Of a DNA stretch of 64,000 nucleotides, positions 54,024 to 63,672 are shown piece after piece. Position 1 is the stretch's first letter. Each line of letters starts with the position of its first letter. The position numbers were made by a program, and so were the translations under genes. Origin of the DNA: Shewanella sp. OMA3-2 (lineage in GTDB: Bacteria > Pseudomonadota > Gammaproteobacteria > Enterobacterales > Shewanellaceae); NCBI RefSeq assembly GCF_021513195.1, contig NZ_CP090974.1, positions 2,492,001 to 2,556,000 of the forward strand. Reading direction: 5' to 3'. Under the pieces are notes generated by a model that saw nothing but the letters and a program-made list of their open reading frames with translations, was not told where the DNA came from and made no database searches.

Positions 54024-57000
54024 ATGTCTATCATTAATACTGCTGTCAATCGTCCAGTAACGGTATGGATGTTCATGCTTGCGGTAATGTTATTTGGTAT
54101 GGTCGGTTTTAGTCGACTTGCGGTAATGTTATTGCCAGACTTAAGTTATCCCAGCGTCACCATTCGCACTGCCTACGATGGCGCTGCCCCCGTTGAAATT
54201 GAGCAATTAGTCTCTAAACCGATTGAAGAAGCTGTCGGCGTGGTTAAAGGCTTACGTAAAATTAGCTCTATTTCACGTTCAGGCATGTCAGATGTTGTCC
54301 TAGAGTTTGAATGGGGCAGCAATATGGACATGGCTAGTCTTGAAGTGCGTGAAAAACTCGACACCATTGAACTGCCATTAGACATCAATAAGCCTTTACT
54401 ACTCAGATTTAACCCCAATCTTGACCCTATTATGCGGTTAGCTTTTTCTGTGCCTGATGCGACAGATAAAAATTTAAAGCAAATGCGCACTTTTGCTGAA
54501 GAAGAATTAAAACGCCGCTTAGAAGCCTTATCAGGAGTCGCTGCCGTTAGGTTGTCTGGAGGGCTTGAGCAAGAAGTTCATATTCTCCTTAATCAACAAA
54601 AGCTTAGTCAATTAAACTTAAATGCTGATGATATTAAGCAAAGGATCAATCAAGAAAACATTAACCTGTCAGCGGGTAAAGTAATACAAAGTGACAAAGA
54701 GTATTTAGTTAGAACTTTGAATCAATTTAATTCACTGCAAGAACTGGGTAATATCATCATCTACCGTAATGGCCAAACCCTGGTTCGTCTTAATGAGGTT
54801 GCTGAAATTAATGACGCCTATAAAGAGCGCAGTGATGTCACTCGCATTGGCCAAGTCGAATCTATTGAACTCGCTATTTATAAAGAAGGCGATGCCAATA
54901 CTGTTACCGTGGCTAAAAAGCTCCAAGCTGAACTAGCACTAATTAACAAGACTGATGAAACCAAGCAACTGAATATTATCTATGATCAGTCAGAGTTTAT
55001 TGAAAGCGCTGTTAATGAGGTTACTTCATCGGCATTAATCGGCAGCGTGCTTGCCATGTTGGTGATTTACCTGTTTTTACGCAATATTGTCGCCACGCTG
55101 ATCATTTCTATATCTATCCCCTTTTCAGTTATAGCCACATTTAACATGATGTATTTTGCCGATATTAGTCTCAATATCATGTCATTGGGTGGCATAGCGT
55201 TGGCCATCGGGCTATTAGTGGATAATGCCATTGTAGTATTAGAGAATATTGACCGCTATCAATCGCAAGGCATGAATAAAATTCAAGCCGCCGTTACCGG
55301 ATGCAAAGAAGTCTCTGGTGCAATATTTGCTTCCACATTAACCACACTAGCGGTATTTGTACCTTTAGTATTTGTCGATGGCATTGCAGGGGCATTATTC
55401 GCCGATCAGGCTCTTACCGTAACCTTTGCTTTATTAGCTTCATTATTTATTGCGTTAACCGCAATACCTATGTTGGCTTCTCGCCAAGGATTTAAACGTT
55501 TACCCACTCCCACAGCAACAGCAACACCCGTAAAAGCTATCCCACAAACAACACTAGGTAAAATAGCTTATTACAGTCTTGCGGTTATCTCGTGGCCATT
55601 CAAGCTGTTGTTTAGTTATTTACCCGCAGGTTTATTAACCCTGGGGTTAGTCGCTATCCGCTTTTTCAGTTGGTTAATTGGCTTGGTCATGCGACCACTC
55701 GCCAGTGCCTTCAATGTTGTTTATGGCGCCTTAGCCAAAGTGTATGACGGTTTACTGAATAAAGTGCTCAAACAAAAAGGGATTACGTTGCTTATTGCCC
55801 TTGCTATTACTTTAGGCGCGGGAAGTTTACTGCCTAAACTGGGTATGGAACTTATCCCGCCGATGAATCAAGGTGAGTTCTATGTGGAACTACTATTACC
55901 ACCAGGAACTGAGGTGAGTGAAACAGATAAAGTATTACAACAACTCGCAATAAGCATTAAAGATAACTCCGATGTTAAGCACACCTTCAGCCAAGCAGGT
56001 AGTGGTGGATTAATGACATCAGATACCGCCAGAGGAGGCGAAAACTGGGGGCGTTTACAAGTTGTATTAGCCAACCCTAGTGCATTTGATACAGTGACTG
56101 ATATTTTAAGGCAGACCGCTAAAAAAATACCTGAATTAGACGCGAAAATTGAACAACCCGAGTTATTCAGCTTTAAAACACCGTTAGAAATTGAGTTGGC
56201 AGGCTATGATTTAGATCAGTTAAAACAGAGTGCCGATAAGTTAGTGAATGCATTAAGCCAGTCCGCACGTTTCACCGATATCAATACCACATTGCGTGAT
56301 GGTCAGCCTGAAATCAGTATTCAGTTTGATCATCAAAGACTCGCCGCTTTAGGAATGGACGCACCGACGGTTGCACGCCGTATTGCCCAACGTGTTGGTG
56401 GAACTGTCGCAAGCCAGTACACGGTACGCGATCGTAAAGTGGATATTATAGTCCGCAGCGAACTATCGGAACGGGATCAAATTAGTGACATTGACTCATT
56501 AATCATTAACCCTAACAGTAACCAACCTATTCCACTTAGCGCAGTTGCAGACATTCAACTACAGGTTGGCCCATCAGCAATTAACCGCATTAGTCAGCAA
56601 CGTGTGGCCATTGTGTCTGCAAACTTAGGTTTTGGTGATTTGAGTGATGCTGTAGAAGAAGCCAAGCAGATTTTAACTCAGCAACAATTCTCCTCTTCAA
56701 TTCAATCCTCTTTCGGCGGCCAAAATGAAGAAATGGAACATTCGTTCAACTCACTCAAAATAGCCTTGGTATTGGCGATATTTTTAGTCTACCTAGTCAT
56801 GGCGAGTCAATTTGAATCACTGCTACATCCATTATTGATCTTAATTGCTGTGCCTATGGCGGTTGCAGGCAGTATTTTAGGTTTATTCATCACCAATACC
56901 CATTTAAGTATCGTGGTATTTATTGGCTTAATTATGTTGGCCGGTATTGTGGTTAATAACGCGATTGTACTCGTCGACAGAATTAACCAATTACGCCGTG

Positions 57001-57281
57001 AGGGAATAGAAAAAATCAGCGCCATTGAACAAGCGGCTAAATCACGTTTGCGCCCTATTCTAATGACCACATTAACCACAGCGTTGGGATTATTACCGAT
57101 GGCAATAGGTATGGGTGATGGCAGCGAAATCCGTGCTCCTATGGCAATTACGGTTATCTTTGGTTTACTGGTATCTACATTCCTAACCTTGTTGGTAATT
57201 CCATGTTTATATGCTTTGTTTGACCAAAAAACATATGTTACACAACCAGAACTGACCTCATCTGCAGAGGTGACGCTATGA
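54024..57281 (+). CDS. RND efflux permease, first of two
   Basis: 1085 residues, twelve transmembrane helices, inner membrane. RND landmarks: opening INTAVNRPVTVWMFMLAVML, first periplasmic loop with LPDLSYPSVTIRT, transmembrane segment 4 with LAIGLLVDNAIVVLENIDRY (proton-relay Asp), and the C-terminal MTTLTTALGLLPMAIGMGDG. The central region between helices 6 and 7 is enlarged (about 490-590) with a Thr/Ala/Pro stretch (TPTATATPVK) and extra hydrophobic segments (VISWPFKLLFSYLP, LLTLGLVAIRFFSWLIGLVM), which accounts for its excess length. HAE-type drug/lipid export is likely; the substrate cannot be read. Its stop overlaps the next start (ATGA). Confidence 0.92.
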   Translation: MSIINTAVNRPVTVWMFMLAVMLFGMVGFSRLAVMLLPDLSYPSVTIRTAYDGAAPVEIEQLVSKPIEEAVGVVKGLRKISSISRSGMSDVVLEFEWGSNMDMASLEVREKLDTIELPLDINKPLLLRFNPNLDPIMRLAFSVPDATDKNLKQMRTFAEEELKRRLEALSGVAAVRLSGGLEQEVHILLNQQKLSQLNLNADDIKQRINQENINLSAGKVIQSDKEYLVRTLNQFNSLQELGNIIIYRNGQTLVRLNEVAEINDAYKERSDVTRIGQVESIELAIYKEGDANTVTVAKKLQAELALINKTDETKQLNIIYDQSEFIESAVNEVTSSALIGSVLAMLVIYLFLRNIVATLIISISIPFSVIATFNMMYFADISLNIMSLGGIALAIGLLVDNAIVVLENIDRYQSQGMNKIQAAVTGCKEVSGAIFASTLTTLAVFVPLVFVDGIAGALFADQALTVTFALLASLFIALTAIPMLASRQGFKRLPTPTATATPVKAIPQTTLGKIAYYSLAVISWPFKLLFSYLPAGLLTLGLVAIRFFSWLIGLVMRPLASAFNVVYGALAKVYDGLLNKVLKQKGITLLIALAITLGAGSLLPKLGMELIPPMNQGEFYVELLLPPGTEVSETDKVLQQLAISIKDNSDVKHTFSQAGSGGLMTSDTARGGENWGRLQVVLANPSAFDTVTDILRQTAKKIPELDAKIEQPELFSFKTPLEIELAGYDLDQLKQSADKLVNALSQSARFTDINTTLRDGQPEISIQFDHQRLAALGMDAPTVARRIAQRVGGTVASQYTVRDRKVDIIVRSELSERDQISDIDSLIINPNSNQPIPLSAVADIQLQVGPSAINRISQQRVAIVSANLGFGDLSDAVEEAKQILTQQQFSSSIQSSFGGQNEEMEHSFNSLKIALVLAIFLVYLVMASQFESLLHPLLILIAVPMAVAGSILGLFITNTHLSIVVFIGLIMLAGIVVNNAIVLVDRINQLRREGIEKISAIEQAAKSRLRPILMTTLTTALGLLPMAIGMGDGSEIRAPMAITVIFGLLVSTFLTLLVIPCLYALFDQKTYVTQPELTSSAEVTL

Positions 57282-60200
57282 ACCTGACCAAACTAGCGTT
57301 AAAACGCCCTGTCACCACTAGCATGTTCTTTTTGGCCATTATGCTATTTGGTATGGCGGCCAGCAGAATGTTGCCATTAGAGATGTTCCCTGGCATCGAC
57401 ATTCCTCAAATAATGGTACAAGTGCCCTATAAAGGCTCAAGTCCAGCTGAAGTCGAACGAGATATCACTAAAGTACTCGAAGAAGCCTTAGCCACCATGG
57501 GAGGCATTGAAGAGTTACACTCCGATTCCACCCAGGATGGCGCTTTTATCCAAATAAATATGAAATGGGGGGAAACCGTTGCAACCAAAAGCTTAGAAGT
57601 TCGCGAGAAAATTGACTCGGTTAGGCACCTTTTACCCGAAGACGTTGAACGCGTGATGATCCAACAGTTTTCCACGGCCGACATGCCAGTATTAACTATC
57701 CGAATATCCAGTGAAAGCGAGCTGTCTAACGCATTCGACTTACTTGATAAGCAACTTAGAAAACCCCTTGAAAGAGTTGAAGGAGTGTCAAAAGTCACTT
57801 TATACGGTGTTGAACAAAAGCAAATTGATATTCGCGTTAATGCCAACAAGTTAGTTGCTAGCGGTATCAGTAATCAACAGCTACAAAGCAGCTTATCTGC
57901 GCAAAACTTTGTCATTAATGCGGGCACATTAAGAAGCAATGGCACTGTCTTTCAAGTATCGCCTAAAGGTGAGTTTACCAGTTTAGATGACATCAACCGC
58001 TTGGTGCTTATTCCAGGGATCACCTTGGGAGACATAGCCACAGTCAACTTTGCCTTACCAGAAAAAATTGAAGGTCGTCATTTAGATCAAAAATACGCCG
58101 TAGGCATAGATGTATTTAAAGAATCAGGCGCTAATTTAGTCGAAGTGTCAGATCGTGTTATGCAAGTGATTGAAAAAACCAAGCAAGATAAACAATTTAA
58201 CGGTATAAAGCTGTTTATCATGGAAGATCAAGCTTTTGGCGTTAAATCATCCTTAGAAGATTTACTGCTATCGGGTTTATTAGGTGCGCTATTATCTTTT
58301 GGCGTACTGTATTTATTCTTACGCAATTTAAAGATGACATTAGTGGTTGTCTCTTCGGTGCCAATTTCACTATGCATGACCTTAGCCGGAATGTACTTTT
58401 TTGGTTATAGCCTTAATATTTTATCTATGATGGGATTACTACTTGCAGTTGGCATGCTAATTGACAATGCGGTTGTGGTCACTGAAAGTGTATTACAAGA
58501 AAAGCAAGCTGGACATATAGATGACACCCAACAAATTAAAGCCAATGAGCGCGCGGTATTAGCAGGGGTCGATAAAGTCTCTCTTGCGGTATTAGCGGGA
58601 ACACTAACAACGGCCATTGTATTTTTACCGAACATTTTTGGCGTAAAAGTGCAGTTAACTATCTTTCTTGAACATGTGGCCATCGCGATTTGTATTTCAC
58701 TTGCGGCCTCATTATTAGTGGCCAAAACACTTATCCCGTTAATGTTAAATACCTTCCACTTCGACCTTAAAACCGATGACAAGCAAGGTAAAATGGCGGC
58801 TTTTTATCAACGCAGCTTGTCTTGGGTATTAACCAGACCTAAACGCTCGGGTGTTATTGCTCTGCTCATTTTAGCCTCAACGGCCTTACCGCTCAGTATG
58901 GTTCAACAGGATCAAAATGATGGTGAAGGCAGTGACCGCCTTTACATTAACTATCAACTAGAGGGACGTCATGCCCTTAGGGTAACCGAAGCGCTGGTCA
59001 GTGAAATGGAGGCTTATCTATATGCCAATAAAGATAAATTCTTTATTGATGCCGTTTATAGTTACTATGCCCCCCATGATGTGCAATCGACTATTATTTT
59101 ACAAAAAGACATTCCAATTGACACATCTGAATTGAAAAAGATGATCAGAGAGGGTTTTCCTAAATTCTCAATTGCCACCCCGCAATTTGGATGGGGCAAT
59201 GAGCAAAATGGAATACGTGTCACCTTAACGGGCCGCTCAACTTCAGAACTGATTAACTTGAGTAATCAAGTCGTGCCTTTACTTAATGGCATTAAAGGAT
59301 TAGTAGACGTTCGCTCGGAAGTGAATAGCGCCCAACAAGAAGTGATAGTGATTATTGATAGAGAAATGGCTGCTAGACTCGATGTTAAATTAAGTGAAGT
59401 GGCGTCCAGTATTGCATTGGCATTAAGAGGTACGCCTCTGAGATCATTTCGACACGACCCATCAGGGGAACTGCGAATTGAACTGGCCTACGATAAATTA
59501 TGGCAGTATTCCCTTGAACAGTTAAAGCAGTTACCCGTACTTAGACAACAAAACCGCGTTTATACCCTAGACAGTCTTGCACAAATAAAAATAGTGCCCC
59601 GCTTTGATAGCATCAAACATTATAACCGCCAAACAGCATTATCTATTGGTGCCAACCTAGATGATCTCACCACAGAAGAAGCGCAGCAAAAAATCAGCCT
59701 CATAATGGATTCGGTTAATTTCCCCTACGGATACGGCTACTCTTTACGAGGAGGCTTTGAGCGTCAAGATGAAGATCAATCTATCATGGCGGTCAATATG
59801 ATTCTGGCTATCGTAATGATTTATATCGTTATGGCGGCATTATTCGAGTCATTATTACTGCCTACGGCAATTATCACCTCGATACTATTCTCTATTACTG
59901 GCGTGTTTTGGGCGCTGTGGTTTACCGCAACGCCTATGTCAGTCATGTCAATGATAGGGATCCTTATCTTAATGGGGATAGTCGTAAATAATGGCATCGT
60001 GTTAGTAGACCAAATTAATCAAATGACACCCGCGCTTGATAAATTGTCTGACACCATATTAAGCGTCTGCAGCACTCGTTTACGCCCTGTACTAATGACA
60101 GTGGCAACAACAGTGTTAGGTTTAGTGCCATTAGCTATGGGCGATACCCAAATTGGTGGTGGCGGTCCACCTTATTCACCTATGGCAATAGCCATTATTG

Positions 60201-60343
60201 GTGGGCTAACCTTCTCCACTGTCACCAGTTTGTTTCTTGTGCCACTGTGTTATCAAGGACTTTATAGGATACGCCACAATGCAGCCATTAGATTAGGTCT
60301 AGCTGACAAGTTTGCCAGAAAGCTGCTACCTTGGACTCTGTAA
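57278..60343 (+). CDS. RND efflux permease, second of two
   Basis: 1021 residues of standard RND size: NLTKLALKRPVTTSMFFLAIML, LEMFPGIDIPQIMVQVPYKG, proton-relay LLAVGMLIDNAVVVTESVL (transmembrane 4), and MTVATTVLGLVPLAMGDTQIGGG near the end. It is clearly related to, but diverged from, the upstream permease. Translationally coupled by the ATGA overlap, so both are made together with the adaptor, consistent with a heteromeric pump as in MdtBC or TriBC systems. No regulator gene is adjacent. Confidence 0.92.
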   Translation: MNLTKLALKRPVTTSMFFLAIMLFGMAASRMLPLEMFPGIDIPQIMVQVPYKGSSPAEVERDITKVLEEALATMGGIEELHSDSTQDGAFIQINMKWGETVATKSLEVREKIDSVRHLLPEDVERVMIQQFSTADMPVLTIRISSESELSNAFDLLDKQLRKPLERVEGVSKVTLYGVEQKQIDIRVNANKLVASGISNQQLQSSLSAQNFVINAGTLRSNGTVFQVSPKGEFTSLDDINRLVLIPGITLGDIATVNFALPEKIEGRHLDQKYAVGIDVFKESGANLVEVSDRVMQVIEKTKQDKQFNGIKLFIMEDQAFGVKSSLEDLLLSGLLGALLSFGVLYLFLRNLKMTLVVVSSVPISLCMTLAGMYFFGYSLNILSMMGLLLAVGMLIDNAVVVTESVLQEKQAGHIDDTQQIKANERAVLAGVDKVSLAVLAGTLTTAIVFLPNIFGVKVQLTIFLEHVAIAICISLAASLLVAKTLIPLMLNTFHFDLKTDDKQGKMAAFYQRSLSWVLTRPKRSGVIALLILASTALPLSMVQQDQNDGEGSDRLYINYQLEGRHALRVTEALVSEMEAYLYANKDKFFIDAVYSYYAPHDVQSTIILQKDIPIDTSELKKMIREGFPKFSIATPQFGWGNEQNGIRVTLTGRSTSELINLSNQVVPLLNGIKGLVDVRSEVNSAQQEVIVIIDREMAARLDVKLSEVASSIALALRGTPLRSFRHDPSGELRIELAYDKLWQYSLEQLKQLPVLRQQNRVYTLDSLAQIKIVPRFDSIKHYNRQTALSIGANLDDLTTEEAQQKISLIMDSVNFPYGYGYSLRGGFERQDEDQSIMAVNMILAIVMIYIVMAALFESLLLPTAIITSILFSITGVFWALWFTATPMSVMSMIGILILMGIVVNNGIVLVDQINQMTPALDKLSDTILSVCSTRLRPVLMTVATTVLGLVPLAMGDTQIGGGGPPYSPMAIAIIGGLTFSTVTSLFLVPLCYQGLYRIRHNAAIRLGLADKFARKLLPWTL

Positions 60344-60390
60344 CATTAATTTGTAAACAATACTTTAATCGATTACGTTAAGGAAAAATT

Positions 60391-61287
60391 ATGCCGTTAA
60401 GAGCTATAAACCAACAAACAAAGCGTAAACCCATTACCAACTTACTTGCATTAACCGTGCTTGCAAGTATGACGCTTACCGGACAAAGCTTTGCCGATGA
60501 CCAATTTAAAGACATCACTATTACGTCAAAACAGCTTACTGATACCACCTTTATGTTTACTGGCTCAGGTGGCAATATTGGCGTATCGGCCGGCACTGAC
60601 GGCATATTAATTATTGACGACCAATTTGCCCCGCTGGCGCAAAAAATTACCGCGTCACTGAATGATATTCAGCCAGGTGCGCCTAAATATATCGTCAACA
60701 CTCACTACCATGGGGATCATACCGGAGGTAATGCTCATTTTGGTGAAAAAGGCACTATTTTAGCCCACCATAATGTATTGAAGCGTTTGGCATCAGATAA
60801 AAATACAGCCGCAAGTGCTTTACCTGTGATCACTTTTTCTGACAGTATCTCGATACATTTCAATCAAGATACCTTAGATGTGATCCATTTAGGTTCTGGT
60901 CACACTGATGGTGACAGTGTAGTGCATTGGCAAAAGGCTAATGTGATCCATATGGGCGATTTATACTTTAAAGATAGATTTCCTTTTATTGATCTAAAAG
61001 GAGGCGGCTCTGTTCTAGGTTATCGCGATAATGTTGCGATAATTTTAGATAGAATAGATGACAAAACTCAGATCATTCCAGGTCATGGCGATTTAGCCAA
61101 TAAAACTGAATTACTCGAGTTTAAGCATATGTTAGATAATTGTATTAACTGGATGAGATCGGAAAAAACCCAAGGAAACACCTTAGCCCAGATAAAGAAA
61201 ATGGGTGTACCAAAGGAATATAAACAGTGGAGTTGGACATTTATCACTGCAGATAAATGGATCGAGACGCTTTACAACGACCTATAA
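60391..61287 (+). CDS. Periplasmic metallo-beta-lactamase-fold hydrolase
   Basis: 298 residues with a signal peptide (LLALTVLASMTLTGQSFA, cleavage before DD). The zinc-binding motif is YIVNTHYHGDHTGGNAHF (H-x-H-x-D-H), followed by LGSGHTDGDSVVHW, NVIHMGDLYFKDRFPFID and the last ligand in IIPGHGDLANKTEL. It belongs to the broad subfamily of exported MBL-fold enzymes, not to recognised carbapenemases; the substrate is unknown. It starts 47 bases after the second permease with AAGGAAAAATT in front and could be read through from the efflux operon. A terminator follows at 61316. Confidence 0.88.
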   Translation: MPLRAINQQTKRKPITNLLALTVLASMTLTGQSFADDQFKDITITSKQLTDTTFMFTGSGGNIGVSAGTDGILIIDDQFAPLAQKITASLNDIQPGAPKYIVNTHYHGDHTGGNAHFGEKGTILAHHNVLKRLASDKNTAASALPVITFSDSISIHFNQDTLDVIHLGSGHTDGDSVVHWQKANVIHMGDLYFKDRFPFIDLKGGGSVLGYRDNVAIILDRIDDKTQIIPGHGDLANKTELLEFKHMLDNCINWMRSEKTQGNTLAQIKKMGVPKEYKQWSWTFITADKWIETLYNDL

Positions 61288-61315
61288 CAAGCGTTAATCA
61301 ATTTTGTGTCTAAAG

Positions 61316-61345
61316 CGGCTAACTTATTCATTAGCCGTATTTTTT
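61316..61345 (+). terminator. Intrinsic terminator after the MBL-fold gene
   Basis: CGGCTAA/TTAGCCG stem followed by TATTTTTTA. Confidence 0.75.
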
Positions 61346-61468
61346 ATCAATTTGACCCTAACAAGTCTTATGGCGCCATACCGATACCTAAATCACTACC
61401 AACAAGTGTAAAGCTCTGCATCACAGCGCGTACAAATGCAGCTCAGCCAAGCCAAAATGTGTACAAAT

Positions 61469-61501
61469 AAAAAAGCCTCGACGCAATGTCGAGGCTTTTT
61501 T
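61469..61501 (-). terminator. Strong terminator downstream of the tRNA operon
   Basis: GCCTCGAC/GTCGAGGC stem with a five-base loop, flanked by A- and T-runs of six. It lies 45 bases beyond the tRNA-Leu 3' end and is usable from either side. Confidence 0.85.
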
Positions 61502-61545
61502 ATCCATCACTCTAATTTAATTTTGACATTAAAAGAGTCTAATAA

Positions 61546-61631
61546 TGGTACCCGAGGCCAGACTTGAACTGGCACGCTTATTCAGCGAGGGATTTTAAAT
61601 CCCTTGTGTCTACCGATTCCACCACTCGGGC
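61546..61631 (-). tRNA. tRNA-Leu (UAA)
   Basis: An 86-base class II tRNA beginning GCCCGAGTGG and ending in genome-encoded CCA. The anticodon stem-loop reads GGGATTTAAAATCCC, giving anticodon UAA for leucine. A short variable arm (CGCTGAATAAGCG) and T-loop GTTCAAGTC are present. It lies 42 bases downstream of tRNA-Gly and is cotranscribed with it. Confidence 0.97.
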
Positions 61632-61673
61632 AAAACATTTATTTAAACTGCAACAGACAATTTAAACTAAATT

Positions 61674-61749
61674 TGGAGCGACATATCGGGTTCGAACCGA
61701 TGACCTATACCTTGGCAAGGTATCGCTCTACCAACTGAGCTAATGTCGC
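61674..61749 (-). tRNA. tRNA-Gly (GCC)
   Basis: A 76-base tRNA beginning GCGACATTAGCTCAGTTGG and ending in CCA. The anticodon stem-loop ATACCTTGCCAAGGTAT gives GCC for glycine; the T-loop is GGTTCGAACC. First tRNA of the two-gene operon. Confidence 0.98.
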
Positions 61750-61850
61750 ATTTTGCTACTTCATAAACAATCGCACATAATGTCTACGGTATGACATATA
61801 AATTAAGGTTCACTTGCCTTACGGCCTAGTTCCCCTTAGTGCGGGTTCGC

Positions 61851-61878
61851 ATTCTACCTTTTTCACTTTCAGAGTCAA
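61851..61878 (-). promoter_or_regulatory. Promoter of the tRNA-Gly-tRNA-Leu operon
   Basis: On the minus strand TTGACT and TAGAAT are separated by 16 bases and followed by a GC-rich discriminator (GCGAACCCGC), typical of stringently controlled stable-RNA promoters. The predicted leader to tRNA-Gly is about 95 bases. Confidence 0.75.
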
Positions 61879-61966
61879 TCAATAAAATAACATTTATTGG
61901 TTATTTCTATTTAACTGCCGAATAAATACTCACCCATGCTTAAAAGTGAATTGATTACCTTAAAAA

Positions 61967-61992
61967 GAAAAAAGTACCCTAAGGTACTTTTC
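61967..61992 (-). terminator. Intrinsic terminator after the GAPDH gene
   Basis: AGTACC/GGTACT stem with a four-base loop; on the minus strand it ends in six Ts. It lies 38 bases beyond the stop. Confidence 0.8.
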
Positions 61993-62029
61993 TCAATACT
62001 CGATGCCTTCTTCGTTAAACAACGTTAGG

Positions 62030-63469
62030 CTATTGGCTATTTGGTAAAGATAACGTGGTTAATCCAAGCATCTTTTGCATTACACCAACAACCTGGCAGC
62101 TATATCCGAACTCATTGTCATACCAAACGTATAAAATGGCGCGTTTACCTTCTGCAATGGTTGCTTGAGAATCAATAACACCAGCATAACGTGAACCGAC
62201 TAAATCACTTGAGACAATTTCTGTTGATTCTGTAAAATCAATTTGATTCTGCAACTCAGACAATAAAGCCATATCTTTTAAGTATTCATTTAGCTCATCA
62301 CGATTGGTTTCAGCATTTAAATTAACACTGATGATCGCCATAGACACGTTAGGTGTCGGTACACGAATCGCATTACCTGTTAATTTACCTTCTAAGACTG
62401 GCAATGCCTTAGCCACTGCTTTGGCTGCACCCGTTTCGGTGATAACCATGTTAAGTGGTGCGCTACGGCCACGACGATCTGCGCTGTGATAGTTATCAAT
62501 CAGATTTTGATCGTTAGTATAAGAATGAATGGTCTCTACATGACCATTTTCAATACCATATTTGTCGTTTAACGCCTTAAGCACTGGCGTAATAGCATTA
62601 GTAGTACAACTTGCGGCTGAAACAATGGTATCTTCAGGCAAAATATCGTTGTCATTAACACCATGAACGATGTTCTTAATCGCGCCACTTGCCGGTGCCG
62701 TTAATAACACTTTCGCCGCACCAGGGCTTTTAAGGTGTAACCCAAGGCCCGCTTCATCTTTCCAAATACCTGTATTATCAACAATTAATGCATTCTGGAT
62801 GCCATATTGTGTGTAATCAACTTGATCTGGTGAATTGGCATAAATTATTTGTATATAAGTACCATTGGCAATAATGGCATTATTTTCTTCATCTACTTCA
62901 ACAGAACCATTAAAGGGACCATGTACTGAGTCACGACGTAATAAACTTGCACGCTTCTCTAAATCGCCCTTTTTGCCACCACGTAATACAATCGCGCGCA
63001 AACATAATTTATTGCTCTTACCTGTGCGTTCAATCAATAAACGCGCTAATAAGCGGCCAATACGGCCAAAGCCATATAGGACAACATCACGCGCAGGTGT
63101 GTCATCACCGTAATTAATCCCAGCAGATAACTCGGTAGCCATATAAGCTTCTATTTGGCTAGCATCACTGTGATCTCGCCAATAATTAACCGCTAACTTA
63201 CCGATATCCACTTTACACTGCTTGACAGCAAGCTTGCTAAGAGCTTGAATAAATGGGAAGCTTTCACGTAGTCGTAATTTATCACCTACATGACGACGAA
63301 CCAAACGGTGCGACTTAATGATTTCAATGGTTGATGCGTTTAATAATGGCTTACCATAGACCACAACTTCGACACCTTGGTTACGATATAACTTACCAAG
63401 TAAAGGTTGCATGGCCTCAGCCATTTCAAAACGTTCTTGCCAACTTTGTAGATGTTTATCTGCGCTCAT
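62030..63469 (-). CDS. Glyceraldehyde-3-phosphate dehydrogenase, long form with an N-terminal extension
   Basis: 479 residues, about 140 longer than GapA. Residues 1-125 (MSADKHLQSWQERFEMAEAM, then VVVYGKPLLNASTIEIIKSH) form an extra N-terminal domain seen in a distinct GAPDH group of marine gammaproteobacteria and others. The NAD-binding Rossmann motif is VVLYGFGRIGRLLARLL (GFGRIGR at 133-139), and the catalytic Cys288 is in SAASCTTNAITPVLK, with the later HSYTNDQNLIDNYH supplying the His. The C-terminal WYDNEFGYSCQVV is typical. It likely oxidises glyceraldehyde 3-phosphate or works in the reverse direction; which one cannot be read. AGGAACCC precedes the ATG. Confidence 0.9.
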   Translation of the reverse strand: MSADKHLQSWQERFEMAEAMQPLLGKLYRNQGVEVVVYGKPLLNASTIEIIKSHRLVRRHVGDKLRLRESFPFIQALSKLAVKQCKVDIGKLAVNYWRDHSDASQIEAYMATELSAGINYGDDTPARDVVLYGFGRIGRLLARLLIERTGKSNKLCLRAIVLRGGKKGDLEKRASLLRRDSVHGPFNGSVEVDEENNAIIANGTYIQIIYANSPDQVDYTQYGIQNALIVDNTGIWKDEAGLGLHLKSPGAAKVLLTAPASGAIKNIVHGVNDNDILPEDTIVSAASCTTNAITPVLKALNDKYGIENGHVETIHSYTNDQNLIDNYHSADRRGRSAPLNMVITETGAAKAVAKALPVLEGKLTGNAIRVPTPNVSMAIISVNLNAETNRDELNEYLKDMALLSELQNQIDFTESTEIVSSDLVGSRYAGVIDSQATIAEGKRAILYVWYDNEFGYSCQVVGVMQKMLGLTTLSLPNSQ

Positions 63470-63672
63470 GTAGGGTTCCTTTATCTCACTTTTCTTTAAA
63501 TATTTTTAGAAAGGTTTGAGTAACAAAAAGAAAAGACCAATAATTAGTTCATTGATGGGGGAGTATCCCCGCTAGGTCGGCGTCATTGTAATGAAATCAG
63601 CAACATTTCGCCAGTAACTAATTTTCGCTAAACCTGTAATTTTATTAGACAATTACTCGCCAGGAGCCTCTT

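Noticed and set aside
60391-61287. Beta-lactamase resistance gene
   Set aside because: It has the zinc-binding fold and a signal peptide, but motif spacing and the remaining residues fit the general exported MBL-fold family, and nothing links it to known carbapenemases.
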